Positions 12,376 to 24,600 of a DNA stretch of 64,000 nucleotides are shown in pieces. Below the pieces are notes generated by a model, which did not search any database, had not been told where the DNA came from, and worked only from the letters and a program-made list of their open reading frames with translations. Source of the stretch: Ustilaginoidea virens (taxonomy: Eukaryota; Ascomycota; Sordariomycetes; Hypocreales; Clavicipitaceae); NCBI RefSeq assembly GCF_000687475.1, contig NC_057320.1, forward strand, positions 2,976,001 through 3,040,000. Reading direction: 5' to 3'. The position numbers and the translations under genes are program-made. Every line of letters starts with the position of its first letter. The first letter of the stretch is position 1.

Positions 12376-13025
12376 ATATCAAGTAAAGTAGGCCTTGTTG
12401 AAAAGGTGTGGCATTGCTAAATTAGCGTGGTTGCCTACTAGCGTGGTGGCGGCCTACTAGCGTGGTGTGGCATTGCTAAATTAGCGTGGTTGCCTACTAG
12501 CGTGGTGGCGGCCTACTAGCGTGGTGTGGCATTGCTAAATTAGCGTGGTGGCCTACTAGCGTGGTGGCTAGTCTACTAGCGTAGTGGTTGCCTACTAGCG
12601 TGGTGGTTAGTCACTAGCGTGGTGGTTAGGGTGGCTGGATATAGCGGGGTTAGTCGGATATAGCGGGGTTAGTGACGAGCATTACGGGGAGCTCTCTTAC
12701 TAGCTACTCTGGATGCCTGGGCCCATCCCTCCTTTGTGTATATATAGGATAGCTTTCCCCCTTCTTTCTAGATAGTTGAAGGGCAGCACAATCGAGTCTG
12801 TTAATGCACTATATGCCTCTTAACTCCCACCTTCCCTGCGTTTCTGGTTATCTTATATTTGCCTTACCTTTACACTTGCCCTGCTTTATAGCACTTGTAT
12901 AGTCTTAGGACTTGGTGAAAAATCTAGTATTTATACTAAGATTAGTTCACAGGTCGCAGACAGTCTTATGCCATCTAGCTAGCTTGTAAGGCTCTGCTTT
13001 TATAGTGACCTTGAGAATTGCAATA
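12376..13025 (+). repeat. 5' LTR of copia D, 3'-most 650 bp
   Basis: Matches the 3' LTR from 19059 on, and ends GAATTGCAATA directly before the primer site. It holds two complete copies of a 59-bp tandem unit (12406-12523) plus a partial third, against one complete copy in the 3' LTR. It lacks the solo-LTR insertion found in the 3' LTR, so it shows the empty target site (single CTCTT). Confidence 0.9.
12406..12640 (+). repeat. 59-bp minisatellite in D 5' LTR
   Basis: Unit starts GTGTGGCATTGC and contains the sub-repeat CTACTAGCGTGGTGG. There are two full units, a partial third, and then further CTACTAGCGTGGTGG-like copies. Shortly downstream an 18-bp unit (GGATATAGCGGGGTTAGT) occurs twice. 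Confidence 0.85.
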
Positions 13026-13041
13026 GGTTATGAGCCCGGGT
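13026..13041 (+). promoter_or_regulatory. Primer-binding site of copia D (half-tRNA iMet type)
   Basis: GGTTATGAGCCCGG directly follows the LTR end. It is the same 14-base complement to the initiator tRNA anticodon stem-loop as in A and B, although the LTRs of D are unrelated in sequence. Confidence 0.8.
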
Positions 13042-13775
13042 TTTTACTTCTTTGTTTTTACCCTACCTTTTTGTGTTCACCCCTTGGTCTCTTTTGCTTA
13101 TTAGTACTACTAATATAGCTATCCTTTGGTATCTTCGGCTTACCTTTATTAACTTTGGCTTACCTATTATTACCTTTGGCTTACCCTCTATTACCTACGG
13201 TATTACCCTGCGGCAATCAACGGCGTACCTAACGGCAACTTACGGCGTAACCTTACGGCACTTTTAGCGTAACCTTACGTTATTTTTGGAATAACCTACG
13301 GCACCTACGGACTTTATAGTGTGATATTTATCATACTATACCACTGTATAACACCTTTGCACCTAGTGCACGACACCTACTGCATCATACGGCACCTGTT
13401 ATACTCTCCCACTTATAGCACTTTTGGTACGGCATTTACGGCACCTTTTATATTACGGCACCTATAGCACCCACGGCACCTACGGCACCTACGGCACTTA
13501 CGGCACCTTTATATTACGGCACCATATACGCACCTTGAATATTAACGCTATAATACGGACTTGCACAATGCCTACGGCATCTGTGCTTTTATACTGAGAC
13601 CGGCCGCTATAATCTGCGGCTATTTTTATAGTAGGCTACTAGCCACTATATATACTGGCAATCCGACTAGTTATTCAACTATTTTGCTAGCTATTTAGCT
13701 AGTTATTTCTCTGCTAATTATTCCTCTGTTATTACAACTATCGGCACCATTTTTTAACGGATTTTTAAACCTTTT
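13042..13775 (+). other. Untranslated leader of copia D with TACGGCACC repeats
   Basis: About 730 bp separate the primer site from the gag ATG. The part at about 13130-13550 is built of short degenerate repeats, first CTTTGGCTTACC and then many TACGGCACC/TACGGCACTT units. No convincing ORF is present. In an LTR element this is the position of packaging and translation signals, but no role can be assigned from sequence. Confidence 0.65.
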
Positions 13776-16700
13776 TTGCCTACTATAGCAGAGTCAGGAT
13801 CCTATAAGGTCCCTAAATCCGATACTGAAGTTGATACTAATGCACAGCTACAGCTAGATATGGACGATATGAAATCCCAGATGAATATACTAACTGACCT
13901 TATACAGGGCCTAGTTAGTAGGCAAAATAACGATTCCCAGGCTACCCAGGCTACCCAGGCTACTAATAAGAAGTCTACTAAAGCTACTGAAGCTGGACCT
14001 TCCACTAAGACTACCACTAAAGATAATGATAGTGAAGCTGACGTTATAGAAATCGACCAATCTTCTACGCCTATAAAATATAAGGGTAAAGAGCCTATTT
14101 ATACAATGCCACCAACAACTATCACCAACCAAATTAGTGATAGGGCTATTAAGGAATTAGCTAAGACTGCCAACCGCTTTAAGGAGTCCCAAAAGCTAAA
14201 AAGCCCCTATAATTTCGACCAGTGGAAGCAGGCCCTTATAATACAACTTAGGGCCTTTAAAATAGCTAACTTTGTTAACGACCCCTCTATAGTAAGGCAT
14301 TTTGATGAGTCTGAGCAGGCACTTCTACTACTAATGCTAAAGAATAGCTGTAGTGAAGAAGCTGCAGAGGCTATAGACTAGTGTAATGACCCAGAGGAAG
14401 CTTACCTTTTGCTAGTGGCCCAGTACTGCCACTCACCAGAAGTACAGCGGGCACACTTATACCCTACTTTTCACACCCTTACACTTACCGGTTATAAAGG
14501 CACTTTAGAGGCTTTTAATAGCGAATTTAACAGCTATATTTCTCGCCTTAGAATTCTAGGTTCTAAGATCGACTCTTTCGACCAAGTTAACCAGTATCTT
14601 TAGGCTATAGAGGGGGTATTTACCCGCTGGATAGAACGCTAACGCTTTATAATTAGGGCTTATAGCGCTTAAGGTGTTATTAATAGCAGCAAATTTAACC
14701 TCCAGTATTTTATGGTTGACCTACTAGAAGAACAGCGTTCTAAAGGGTCTAATAAGGTAGCTGCTAATAATAACCCTAAGCAGCTTAAGGCTTCCAAAGA
14801 CCCTAAGAAAGGGTCTACTAATGCCGCTTCTACTAATAATAGCAAGAATAATTCTACTAATAAGAAAAAGAAGCAGCAATAGAAGAAAAAATAGGACTCT
14901 AGCAGCAATCAGCAAGATATTGAGGCCTTTATTATAGGCAACTATAATACCCAGGATACTAATATATCTTATTCTTCTTCTGCTATATCCACTGATATAA
15001 GCTATAGTGCTAAATCAGGCGGTAGGACCCCGAAAGATGCCCTCCTTTACGATATAGGTTCCACTTGTCATATTGTTAATGATAAGAAGCATTTCACTAC
15101 TTTTCACTATTTTGAGAAAGATGATAAGCCTGTAATTACTACTGGTGGTGGCCCTATCTCCCCTACTGGTTAAGGCACGGCACGATTTACTGTGCTATAG
15201 GGCATTAATCCTACTAAATGGGGTATTATAGAGCTTAAGAATGCACTATATATTCCTACCTTGGATATTAACATCATTAGCGGTGTAAAACACTATGCCG
15301 CTAAAGGGGTATTAATTAAAAATCAGCTTTAGTTAGCAAGCCGTAAATGCATCGGCATTTTCAATTTTGAAAAATACGGCTTTTTCCTTCCACAGAAAGG
15401 AATAGACACACCACTACTGCATCAACCTTGCAGCCATTATACTGTTACTAATAGTATAACAGTAGAGGTCCCCAGCCCTACTAACCCTGCTGATTATAGT
15501 GATCCTCAAGATACCACTATTACCCCTGTTTCTACTAACCAGCCCGCTATTACAACTAGCGACGTTCCTGCTGTTACGACTAGTAAGGAACCCGTAGAGG
15601 CTACTAGCCCTACCACCCAACCTTCCACTATTACGACTAGTGAAGACCCTGTAGAGGTTACTAACCCTACTACCCCTACTACTGCCCCTATAGCAGCTGA
15701 TACAGAATATCAGAAGCTATTATAATTAGCCGGCATTTGGCATGTACGGCTAGGGCATATAGGTATTCAGCTACTTAAAAAGACCTGTGCTAATACCCCT
15801 GGTCTTCCTAACCTTAATAAGGTTAAAGATGCTGATTTTCGCTGCCTAGCCTGTATTCAGGCTAAGAAGGTTAGAAGACCTTCTAAAGATGCGATACCTA
15901 ATCCAGCTAAATGCCTGGATATTATAGAAGGTGATACTTTTGCTATATCACCTATGCCATATAACAAACGACCTGTTGCCCTTATATTAGTGGACAGAAA
16001 ATCCCGATTCCGCTGGCTTTACTTGCTGCCTAATAGGGAAGGCACTATTATATTTAAAGCATTACAGAGCTTTATATAGAGCCTACAGGTCAGATATGGT
16101 AAAACGCCTGTTGAATTCTACTATGATGGTGGAAATAAAATCAATAAAATGCTTAGTGATTGGCTTATCGAACAGGGTATAACTTTTAATACATCTTGCC
16201 CTTATATTCACGAATAAAACGGCCTAGCTGAGCGCTCTATTAGGGTTATAGCTGATAGGCTACATGCTACTATGGCCTGGTCAAGACTACCATCTAACCT
16301 CTGGTCTGCTGTAATTACTAGCGTTATTATGCTAGTAAATATAACAGCTATTACTAATAGACCTTTTAGCCCCTATTAGGAGCTACTAAAAGATTACGAC
16401 CAGATAACACCGGAGCACTACCCTGACCTTATTAACCTTAGGGCTATTGGAGCAGCTATTGAAGTGCTTATACCACACGAAAAGCGTATAAAAAGCCGCA
16501 AATTAGCGCCCCGTACCGAGCCTAGTAGGCTCCTTGCCACTCTAGGTAATAATACTTACCTAGTCTACCTTCTAAAGAAGAAGGTTGTTACTAAAACAAC
16601 TTTTATTACCTTTATTTATCAAAATGAAGGTATAGGCCCTATTTCTAATGGCCTAGAAGGAGACTTTTACAGAGGGTAAAATACAGGTTCAGAGGGGGTA

Positions 16701-18761
16701 TCTAGCAGAGAACCTGCTATTTTACTAGATAACCTAGAAAGTATTCCTGACCCTACTAACTCTACTAACCTTACTAGCATTACTAATACTATACCGGATG
16801 ACCTGGAAAGCATGCCGGACCCTACTAACTTTACTAGTATTACTAATACTAATGCTACCTTAGATAACCGTCCTATACTATAGTCCCCGGCTACTGTAAA
16901 AGATGATCTTATAGATATTCTTACTAGCCTTACTCCTACCGACCTTGCTGGCTCTACTAGCCCTGCTGGCCCTGCTGGCCCTGCTATACCTGCTAGCCCT
17001 ACCGACCCTACTAGCCCTACCGACTTATTCCCTAATCAGGATTTATACCACCTGATATGGGATTCCTGCTATGCAGCTAAGCGTAAGCTAGCTAAAAAGG
17101 CCCCTAATAGTACGCCTAATAGCTGGAAGGATATGCTTCGAAGCCCTGAAAAAGACCTTTAGATAAAGGTATTATTTAAGGAATTTAAGCAGTTATTGGA
17201 TACTAAAGTCTTCCAATTTATTCCTAAGTCTAGCGTTCCTATTGATAGGAAAATTATACGCAATAGGCCTGTTTTTCGGGTTAAAAAGGATGCTAATAAT
17301 CAGCCTATAAAATATAAGGCTAGATTAGTAGTTAAGGGCTTTATGCAGGTCGAAGGAAAGGACTTCCAGCATACTTATGCTTCTACCTCTATCCCACCTA
17401 CCTGGAGGGTTATACTAGCTTTGGCTGCTAGTAATAACTGGGAGATAGAGCAAATCGACTTTATAGGCGCCTTCTTAAATAGCGAGCTTTCTGAGACTAT
17501 TTATATGGATATCCCTAACGGATTTCTTAAATTTACAAAGAACTTATTACTTACTAATAATAAGCTTTGGTCTAATATACAGCGCTAACGGCTACTAACT
17601 TTACTTAAAGAAGCCGGCTTTGATCCCTCTGTTAAGCAAGCTATTTTACTAAAAAAGGCCCTATACGGGCTAAAATAAGCACCCCGCGAATGGCAATACC
17701 GGCTAAAAGACCTAATTTCTAGTAAAGGTTTTTTACCTTTAGCTTCTGATGCTGCCGTCTTTTATAATAAGCAAACCAGCACCTTTATCGTTACTTATGT
17801 TAACGATTGCCTATTAGTTAGTCCAAATATAACTTATATTAACCAGCTAAAAAGGAAATTTCATAAGGTCTATGCTATAGAAGACCGCGGTGCGGCTTCC
17901 TTCTTCTTAGGCGTACAGATTATACGAAATAGGAAGGAAGGTCTCTTATAGCTACACCAAGCCCAATTTATAGCAGAGGTTCTAGCTAAATTCGGCTTAT
18001 AGGATACTAAACCTCAGCTTATTCCACTCCAACTAGGAATTCTTAATGAATCTAGTAGAAAAGACTTTAACCCTACTGATTAAAGCCTTTATCAGAGCCT
18101 TACTGGCACTATAATATGGCTTATGATGATGATTAGACCCGACCTAGCATTTCCTACTCAATACCTCTCTCGGTTTATGTCCAAGGCAACTAATATGCAT
18201 TTAAATGCTGCGAAAGGCAGCTTTAGCTACCTCAAAGGCACTGAGAACCAAGCTATTTGCTTTAGTGCTACTAAAAGCAACCATCAGCCTATTATAACCG
18301 CTTATTCTGATAGCGATTTTGCTGGCTGTAAAGAAACCTCTAAATCTACTAGAGGCTTCCTAACTACTATTAATAGTGGTCCTATTAGCTGGCGTTCTAA
18401 GAGAGCCTCTTTAGTAGTGCTTTCTACTTTAGAAGCTGAATCTGATGCATTACTTGAGACTATCCGTGAGGTATAGTGGCTTTTTAACCTTTATAAGGAG
18501 CTGGAAATTGATATTGTACGCCCTATACCGCTATACTGCGATAACTAGGGCTCCATTTCGAATTCTAACGACCCTAATCAGCATACTCGCACTAAGTATA
18601 CGCTATTAAAATTCCGGTATATTAGGGAGCAAGCCCAGCTAGGCTTGGTTAAAATTACCTACTTACCTACTAATAGTATGCCTGCTAACGGTCTTACGAA
18701 GCCACTGCCGGGCCCTAAATTTACTAGGTTCCGCGAGTTACTAGGTCTTAGGGCCTGCTAA
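13776..18761 (+). pseudogene. Copia D gag-pol, single frame broken only by stop codons
   Basis: One continuous 1662-codon frame from ATG 13776 to TAA 18761, with the open segments at 13776-14381, 14409-14603, 16464-16679, 17196-17588 and 18123-18476 all in phase, so no net frameshift. Gag: coiled N-terminus, then ELAKTANRFKES and the YNFDQWKQALI region; no CCHC zinc knuckle is visible, and the Gag end is Lys/Gln/Asn-rich. Protease: YDIGSTCHIVND (near 15045). A Thr/Pro/Ser linker follows. Integrase: HVRLGH and CLACIQAKK zinc site, DDE core about 15930-16230. RT: about 17190-17960 with active-site box YVND (17796-17807; Asp to Asn). RNase H: YSDSDFAG to NGLTKPLPGP. Stops are TAG/TAA at Gln or Trp positions. 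The pseudogene is unable to make a full polyprotein. Confidence 0.9.
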
Positions 18762-18880
18762 CTTATACTAACTTATACTACTTTTACTAAGGTTTTTCCT
18801 ATGTTTTTCCTTAGCACTTTTACTGCATTTTCTTTCCCTATCCTTTATACGACGATTAGCTTGCTACTACAGTAGCTAAT

Positions 18881-18889
18881 CAAAAGGGG
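18881..18889 (+). promoter_or_regulatory. Polypurine tract of copia D
   Basis: CAAAAGGGG directly precedes the 3' LTR start, in the same place as AATCAGAGGGGG in X and AATCAAAGGGGG in C. Confidence 0.65.
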
Positions 18890-20006
18890 TATTAAAATCC
18901 TATAGTAGCCTACTAGGCTACTGGCCTAATGCCCTGCTGGCTTAATGCCCTACTGGCCTACTGACCTTCTAGCCCTTATACCGCCTCTTGGACTTATGGT
19001 AGTATTACCTTAGGCCTTTGCCTTTTACCTTAAGGATTTTCAGTGGATTATTTACTGTATATCAAGTAAGGTAGGCCTTGTTGAAAAGGTGTGGCATTGC
19101 TAAATTAGCGTGGTTGCCTACTAGCGTGGTGGCGGCCTACTAGCGTGGTGTGGCATTGCTAAATTAGCGTGGTGGCCTACTAGCGTGGTGGCTAGTCTAC
19201 TAGCGTAGTGGTTGCCTACTAGCGTGGTGGTTAGTTACTAGCGTGGTGGTTAGGGTGGCTGGATATAGCGGGGTTAGTCGGATATAGCGGGGTTAGTGAC
19301 GAGCATTACGGGGAGCTCTCTTTGTCGGAATCGCTGTCGCAAGGTGCCCAATTGGGCACCAATTGGGCACATTGCGACGGATGTGCCGCGCACACCCGAT
19401 GCGCACGATGTGGCCACTTTGGCCCCTTTTGCCCCTTTACCCCTGAGCCCGGTAGGGCACGCGGGCAGCCCGGCCCGACTGCGCCGATGCACGTGACAGC
19501 GGCACGCACAAAAAAGGCCACATCGTGTAATTACCCTCTTTTGCTTCCTTTCTTTCCTTTTAGTTATTTCAGTCATTAGTAAAGCAATTAAATCCTTTAC
19601 TTGGTGACCTTACGGTATATGATACCACGCGCGCGACCCTACGTATAACTGGGTACCCCGAGTTTATATCAACACTCTTACTAGCTACTCTAGATGCCTG
19701 GGCCCATCCCTCCTTTGTGTATATATAGGATAGCTTTCCCCCTTCTTTCTAGATAGTTGAAGGGCAGCACAATCGAGTCTGTTAATGCACTATATGCCTC
19801 TTAACTCCCACCTTCCCTGCGTTTCTGGTTATCTTATATTTGCCTTACCTTTACACTTGCCCTGCTTTATAGCACTTGTATAGTCTTAGGACTTGGTGAA
19901 AAATCTAGTATTTATACTAAGATTAGTTCACAGGTCGCAGACAGTCTTATGCCATCTAGCTAGCTAGTAAGGCTCTGCTTTTATAGTGACCTTGAGAATT
20001 GCAATA
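18890..20006 (+). repeat. 3' LTR of copia D (1117 bp including a nested solo LTR)
   Basis: Starts TATTAAAATCC and ends GAATTGCAATA; both ends show the TG..CA termini changed to TA..TA by RIP-type transitions. From 19059 it matches the 5' LTR except for one missing 59-bp repeat unit and a 357-bp insertion (solo LTR plus duplicated CTCTT). Confidence 0.9.
19323..19674 (+). mobile_element. Solo LTR (352 bp), apparently not RIP-mutated, TSD CTCTT
   Basis: Starts TGTCGGAATC and ends TTTATATCAACA. It is flanked by CTCTT at 19318-19322 and 19675-19679, while the D 5' LTR has the empty site with a single CTCTT. It is GC-rich in its first half and keeps many CpA/TpG dinucleotides, unlike all surrounding DNA. 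It contains an 18-bp perfect palindrome at 19343-19360 (GGTGCCCAATTGGGCACC). No second LTR or internal region of this family is in the window, so its family is unknown; strand is arbitrary. Short open frames here are not coding. Confidence 0.85.
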
Positions 20007-20381
20007 GTTCTATTAAGCATTAAATTTTTCCTTAAATGCTCCGATCGCCTGCTACTAATATCTTATAGCTAGGGCTTAACGTTAATTTAAACCACGCCGT
20101 ATATACTCGAAGATTTCGACTAAATATCGTATAACGGTCGTTCTGAAAGTTATACTAAATATTAGCTTATTTCATCTATTCTACAATAGTAATACCACTA
20201 GGGCATTATATCGGCTTAAAGTAGTGGTTTTCTTTAATATTTTCGATTTACTGCGGCCGGATTATTCTTATTCTTACCGTTGGTACTACTGATGATGCCC
20301 TAGCTGCCGATGCAGCTCTAGTATTTACAGAAGGGGCACGATCTACAGCTTCTATTAATAAATCAGCTGTTACTACCGATG
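20007..20381 (-). pseudogene. Element H, copia-like Gag remnant, second segment
   Basis: Minus-strand reading continues, in frame, the segment at 47578-47800 once chromovirus F and its duplicated CGATG/CGATA are removed: VVTADLLIEAVDR, then RVYTAWFKLTLSPSYKILVAGDR, with stops only as TAA/TAG. The composition and the Tyr/Lys-rich late part resemble fungal copia Gag proteins, but no diagnostic motif is present, so the family is an inference. Copia D interrupts it on the left. Confidence 0.5.
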
Positions 20382-20635
20382 TGTAACAGACTGGCCCTAG
20401 GGCGACTGCGAATAGGCGTTAATCGGATGTATTAATAAAACTAAAGAGGAAGGGAGAAGAGCCCGAATTGGGTCCCTTCCGCAGTCTATATATATCCGTG
20501 TATGGCGCGGGCTAGAGCCCTAATGTTGCCCTATAGGCCCGCGCGTCTACCTTATATTATCCGTTCCGGACTAGGCATAGGTATAGCCTGAGCCTTAGTC
20601 AATCTATAATATAGGTATAGCCTGAGTCCGTAATA
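20382..20635 (-). repeat. 3' LTR of chromovirus F (254 bp)
   Basis: Plus-strand reading starts TGTAACAGACTGG and ends CCGTAATA, so in element sense it runs TATTACGG to CTGTTACA. The element-sense polypurine tract (GGAGAAGGGGGG plus TA) abuts it at 20636-20650. It is the same length as the partner LTR at 47322. Confidence 0.88.
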
Positions 20636-20699
20636 TACCCCCCTTCTCCGGGAAAAATTTCATCCGTTCCGTATTAAGGTTACTATAGGGTTCGGCTGG

Positions 20700-20840
20700 G
20701 TCTATTATATATCTAAATATCCCCCTATTTAAACTTAAATACCTCCTGTGCTATAATATCCTTGATATTCTCTAGCGGTTCCTAAATCGGCGAGTCGTAC
20801 CCCTTCTATTTTACTAGTATATTATATTTGCCGCTATAAC
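20700..20840 (-). pseudogene. F chromodomain, C-terminal part
   Basis: Element-sense reading gives KYNILVK*KGYDSPI*EPLENIKD, the core of a chromodomain, with the two conserved Trp codons turned into TAG. Its N-terminal part (EFEVEEILTTKNA) lies at about 28309-28375, on the other side of copia B, and the frame joins when B and one ATAAC are removed. Confidence 0.85.
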
Positions 20841-21533
20841 TGTTGCAAAATGGTGACTCAGAACACTGTTGGAAAGTATACTAAGTACCGACAGTGGCGT
20901 ACAAGGCGTTGCAGAATAAAACAAGCTGGTTAAAGATTTAAAGCGCACAAGAGGTTGACCAGAGCAAAGATGTCAGGGAAATCTGATTCTAATTGTTAGT
21001 GACTATTCTAGCTAGAAAGAGGGAATTTTGGGCATATTTCTACCATCTTGAAAAAGTGGTTGAAAATAATGAAAAACCGTAAAAATAGCGAAAAACCCGA
21101 CGAAAAGTCGGTCTGCCCAATATCCTACCCAGTGTATACCCAACCAAGCCCAGTGGCTTATAGCGGTATGCCAGATGCCCTATAACAGCCTGCCGTACGG
21201 GCCGGAAGCCCTATATCGGTCTGCCGTAAATAACCGGTATAGCGGGTGACTATATATAGAAGGCCGAAAGTGCTGGTTTTGCCCATTTGGTAATCCCGTA
21301 GAAATGCGCCGCCTGTTGTGGGCCCTGTGGCCCGCTGTGACCGGCCGCTATGGCCGGCTGTGGGGCGCTATGCCGGTGCCGTGACCGGCGCTGTGGCCCA
21401 CTATAATCGGCGTTGTGGGGCGCTATGCCCCACCATAGCGCCTAGTATAGCCACCGCGATATCTCAACATAGAGACGTCGTACGGTAGCGAGACTAATAC
21501 CAAAATACAGCTAAAAAGGCGCTAATTTCAACA
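20841..21533 (-). repeat. 3' LTR of copia B (693 bp)
   Basis: Plus reading starts TGTTGCAAAATGG and ends ATTTCAACA. It is about 30 bp shorter than the X and C LTRs, partly because a segment around CCGTGCCCAATCTGTGCC is missing; the same absence in the 5' LTR marks B as a subfamily. Confidence 0.92.
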
Positions 21534-21621
21534 CCCCCTCTGATTAGCAATATGGCTAATCCTAGCGTTAGAATAAAAGAAAGAAACCCTATAAAAAATC
21601 AGAAAAAAAAAGATAATGATG

Positions 21622-24600
21622 CTATAGGGATTGCAGCCCTAATAGCTGCCGAAATATAGGGAATTTCGGGCTTAGAAGTGGTTTGGTGAGTCTATCCGCA
21701 GGCATATCTATCGTGGGTAAATAAGATATTTTTACTAGGCCGGCTTAGGCCTTCTCACGTATATACCGGAATTTAAGTAAGGTATGCTTGGTGCGGGCAT
21801 ACTAATTTAGGTCATTTGCGTTAGAAATAGACCCTTAGTTATCGCAGTATAATGGTATCGGGCGTTAAATATCGATCTGGATTTCTTTAAATAAATTAGA
21901 TATCCACTCTACTTCGCGAATCGCTTTAAGTATTACATCAGACTCGGCTTCAAGCGTTAATAAAACCACAATCGAAGACCGTTTTAACCTCCAGCTAATA
22001 GGCCTACTATTCAAAGTAGTAAGATAACCACCAGTAGACTTAGAAGTCAGCCGGCATCCAGCAAAATCGCTATCAGAAAATGCAGCTAATACTACAGTAG
22101 CTTTAGCGGCTCGGTAACAAATGGCTATATTTGCCGTACTAGCTAAGTAGCGAAAAGTGCCCTTAGCAGCATTAAGCTATGTAGTGGAAGCCTATTGCAT
22201 ATATCGTGACAGGTATTACGTTAGAAAGGCAAGGTCAGGTCTTAACATCATCATCAACCACATCAATATCCCTACCAGCTGCTGGAATAAGTATTGATTA
22301 CTAGCATCCAGCGGCATATTACCAGCCTCAGACTTAGCAAGTATACCGGGCTGTAGTAGGATTAGATGCGGTCGTGCATCCTTAAGGTTGAATTTCTTAA
22401 GGACTTCCACAATAAATTGCGATTAGTGCAGCTATAACAGGCCTTTTTCTCTATCCCTAATAATCTACACTCCTAGAAAAAAGGAGGCAGGTCCTCGGTC
22501 TTCTATAGCATAAACCTTATAGAATTTGGCCTTAAGCTAGTCAATATAGCTAAGGTCCAGACCGACAATCAAGCAGTCATCCACATAGGTCACAATAAAG
22601 GTATGCATTCCTTTATTATAGAAGACGGCAGCATCAGAAAATAACGGCTTAAAACCCTCTTACACTAGAAGGTCTTTTAACCGTAACTACCACTCGCAAG
22701 GGCCTTATTTTAGCCCATACAAGGCTTTCTTCAACAGTATGACCTATAATATAAAGGGGTTATATCTAACCTTAGTAAGTAAGGCTAGAAGTCGATAACG
22801 CTACTGGTCAGACCATAAGGCTAGGTTAGGTAAGAGTAGGCTTTCTGCAAATTCTAGAAAACCAGCTAGAATCTCCATATAAATCGTCTCCAGTAGTTCA
22901 CTATTTAAAAAGGCACTAATAAAGTCGATCTGCTCTATTTCCCAATTATTTGCAGCAGTAAGAGCAAGGATAATCCTCCATATTGGTGGGATCGAAGTAG
23001 AGGCATAGGTCTCCATAAAGTCTTGCCCAGATACCTGCATAAAGCCTTTAACAACTAATCGTACCTTATATTTAACCGGGTTATTATTCGCATCTTTCTT
23101 TACACGAAAAACAGGTCGGTTACGCAATATTTTCCTACTAGTAGGAACACTAGTCTTAGGAATAAATTAGAAGATATTTAAATCGATTAATTGCTCGAAT
23201 TCCAAAAATAAGGCTTTAACCCAGCTATCTTTTTATAGGCTATATAAGACTTCCTTCCAGCTATTAGGCACACCTTCTAGGGCCCGTTTTACAGCCTTAA
23301 TCTTTACTACACAGCAAATATCGTATATTTGCTGGTAAAAAGCATAGGAAGGGGGGAAATCCTATATAGAAGCCTCTGGGGGGCTGCCTAGGTATCCGAA
23401 AATCTGGTCGTTTTTCGGCTAGGTGGGTGGGAAAGCACCCTATTAGTTAGTCTATAGGTCAGACTGTTGGTCAGACTATTAGTCAGTCTGTGGGTCAGAC
23501 TATTGGTTAATCTATAGGTCAAGTAACCTATAGTATCCGTAGCTTAGGATACCTTATATGTCTTGTATCTATAGTATTCTTCCTCGAATTCTACCCCTAG
23601 TAGCCCTAACCTAGTATAGCTAAATAGGCACCTTTTCTAATACTCGAAACATTTTCTCCTATAGTCTCTCATTTAAGGCGATATCTAGACTCTCGAATTT
23701 TAGATATTCTAATATAGGCAGCGTTTTACTATAGCGAAATGCTGCGTTTACTAGGAAGCCGGGCGAAAAGGCAGAATCTATTGTATCGGAAGGTCGCAGA
23801 AAATCAATATGTATAGGGCTTTAAGATTCGGACCATTGAAAATTTGCTATATAGGGCGAGTCAGAATTTTCATATATACGGGGTATGCCCACTTTTATGA
23901 TAGATTCGGAAAATCTCGGTGGTTGAGATTCCTAGTGATAAGAGCTTTCTGCATTTCCTAGCATTTACAGCCTTTTTATATAGGAAAAAGCTGCATTTTC
24001 CTTAGCCGGTAAAAAAAGACTATCTTACCTAAGCTAAAAAGCTGAGTTAGGCTGAAGCGATTTAGAATCGAAAGACAGCGAATTGCTAGGAAATATTGCA
24101 GAGTACTGTAGCAGGCCAATTGGTAGGCCCACTGGTTGTGGTAGATCCGTATGCTATATTAGGCCCATTTATGGTAGGCCCGTGGGCTGTATTGGATCCA
24201 TAGCCTATGGTAGGCCTATACCCTCGGCTAAGCCTGAAATAGGCATATTTAGGCGAGGCGACTTCCAGATAAGTTCTTCCAGAGTAATTTAGTCGTTATT
24301 TACCCCCTTTAAATTAGAAGGCGGTTAGAAATCAAAAGTGCCCTTTAGGCCACTTAAAATAGGGCCTATTCCTTCATTTTAGTAGGTAAAGGTAATAAAA
24401 GAGGTCTTAGTAACGACCCAGCGATGTAAGATATAGACGAGGTAGGTGCCGTTACCTAGCGTAGCTAGTAACCTACCTGACTCAGTCCAGGGGGCCAGCT
24501 TATGGCTAATGACCCGTTTTTCTAGAGGGATTAGCACCTCTACAGCCGCACTAATAGCCCTAAAGCTAATAAGGTCGGGTAGGTAGTAGTACGTAATTTC

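Larger units (their letters stand above)
12376..20006 (+). mobile_element. Copia D: second copia family, 5' LTR split by copia A
   Basis: Visible parts: last 650 bp of the 5' LTR (12376-13025), primer site, leader, one gag-pol frame (13776-18761), purine tract and complete 3' LTR (18890-20006). The missing first 169 bp of the 5' LTR (equivalent to 18890-19058) must lie beyond copia A, off-window. The arithmetic closes: 650+169 minus one 59-bp repeat unit equals 1117 minus the 357 bp of solo LTR plus duplication. D has fewer stops than A, B, C or X and differs from them in LTR and gag sequence. The right flank (20007 on) is element H. Confidence 0.9.

Noticed and set aside
12376..12700. CRISPR-like regular repeats in D LTR
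   Set aside because: Units are directly tandem without unique spacers, inside a eukaryotic LTR; it is a minisatellite.
19274..19579. Four small open frames (66-100 codons) in the GC-rich patch
   Set aside because: They lie on the solo LTR and in all phases at once; a GC-rich patch in AT-rich DNA leaves frames open by chance.
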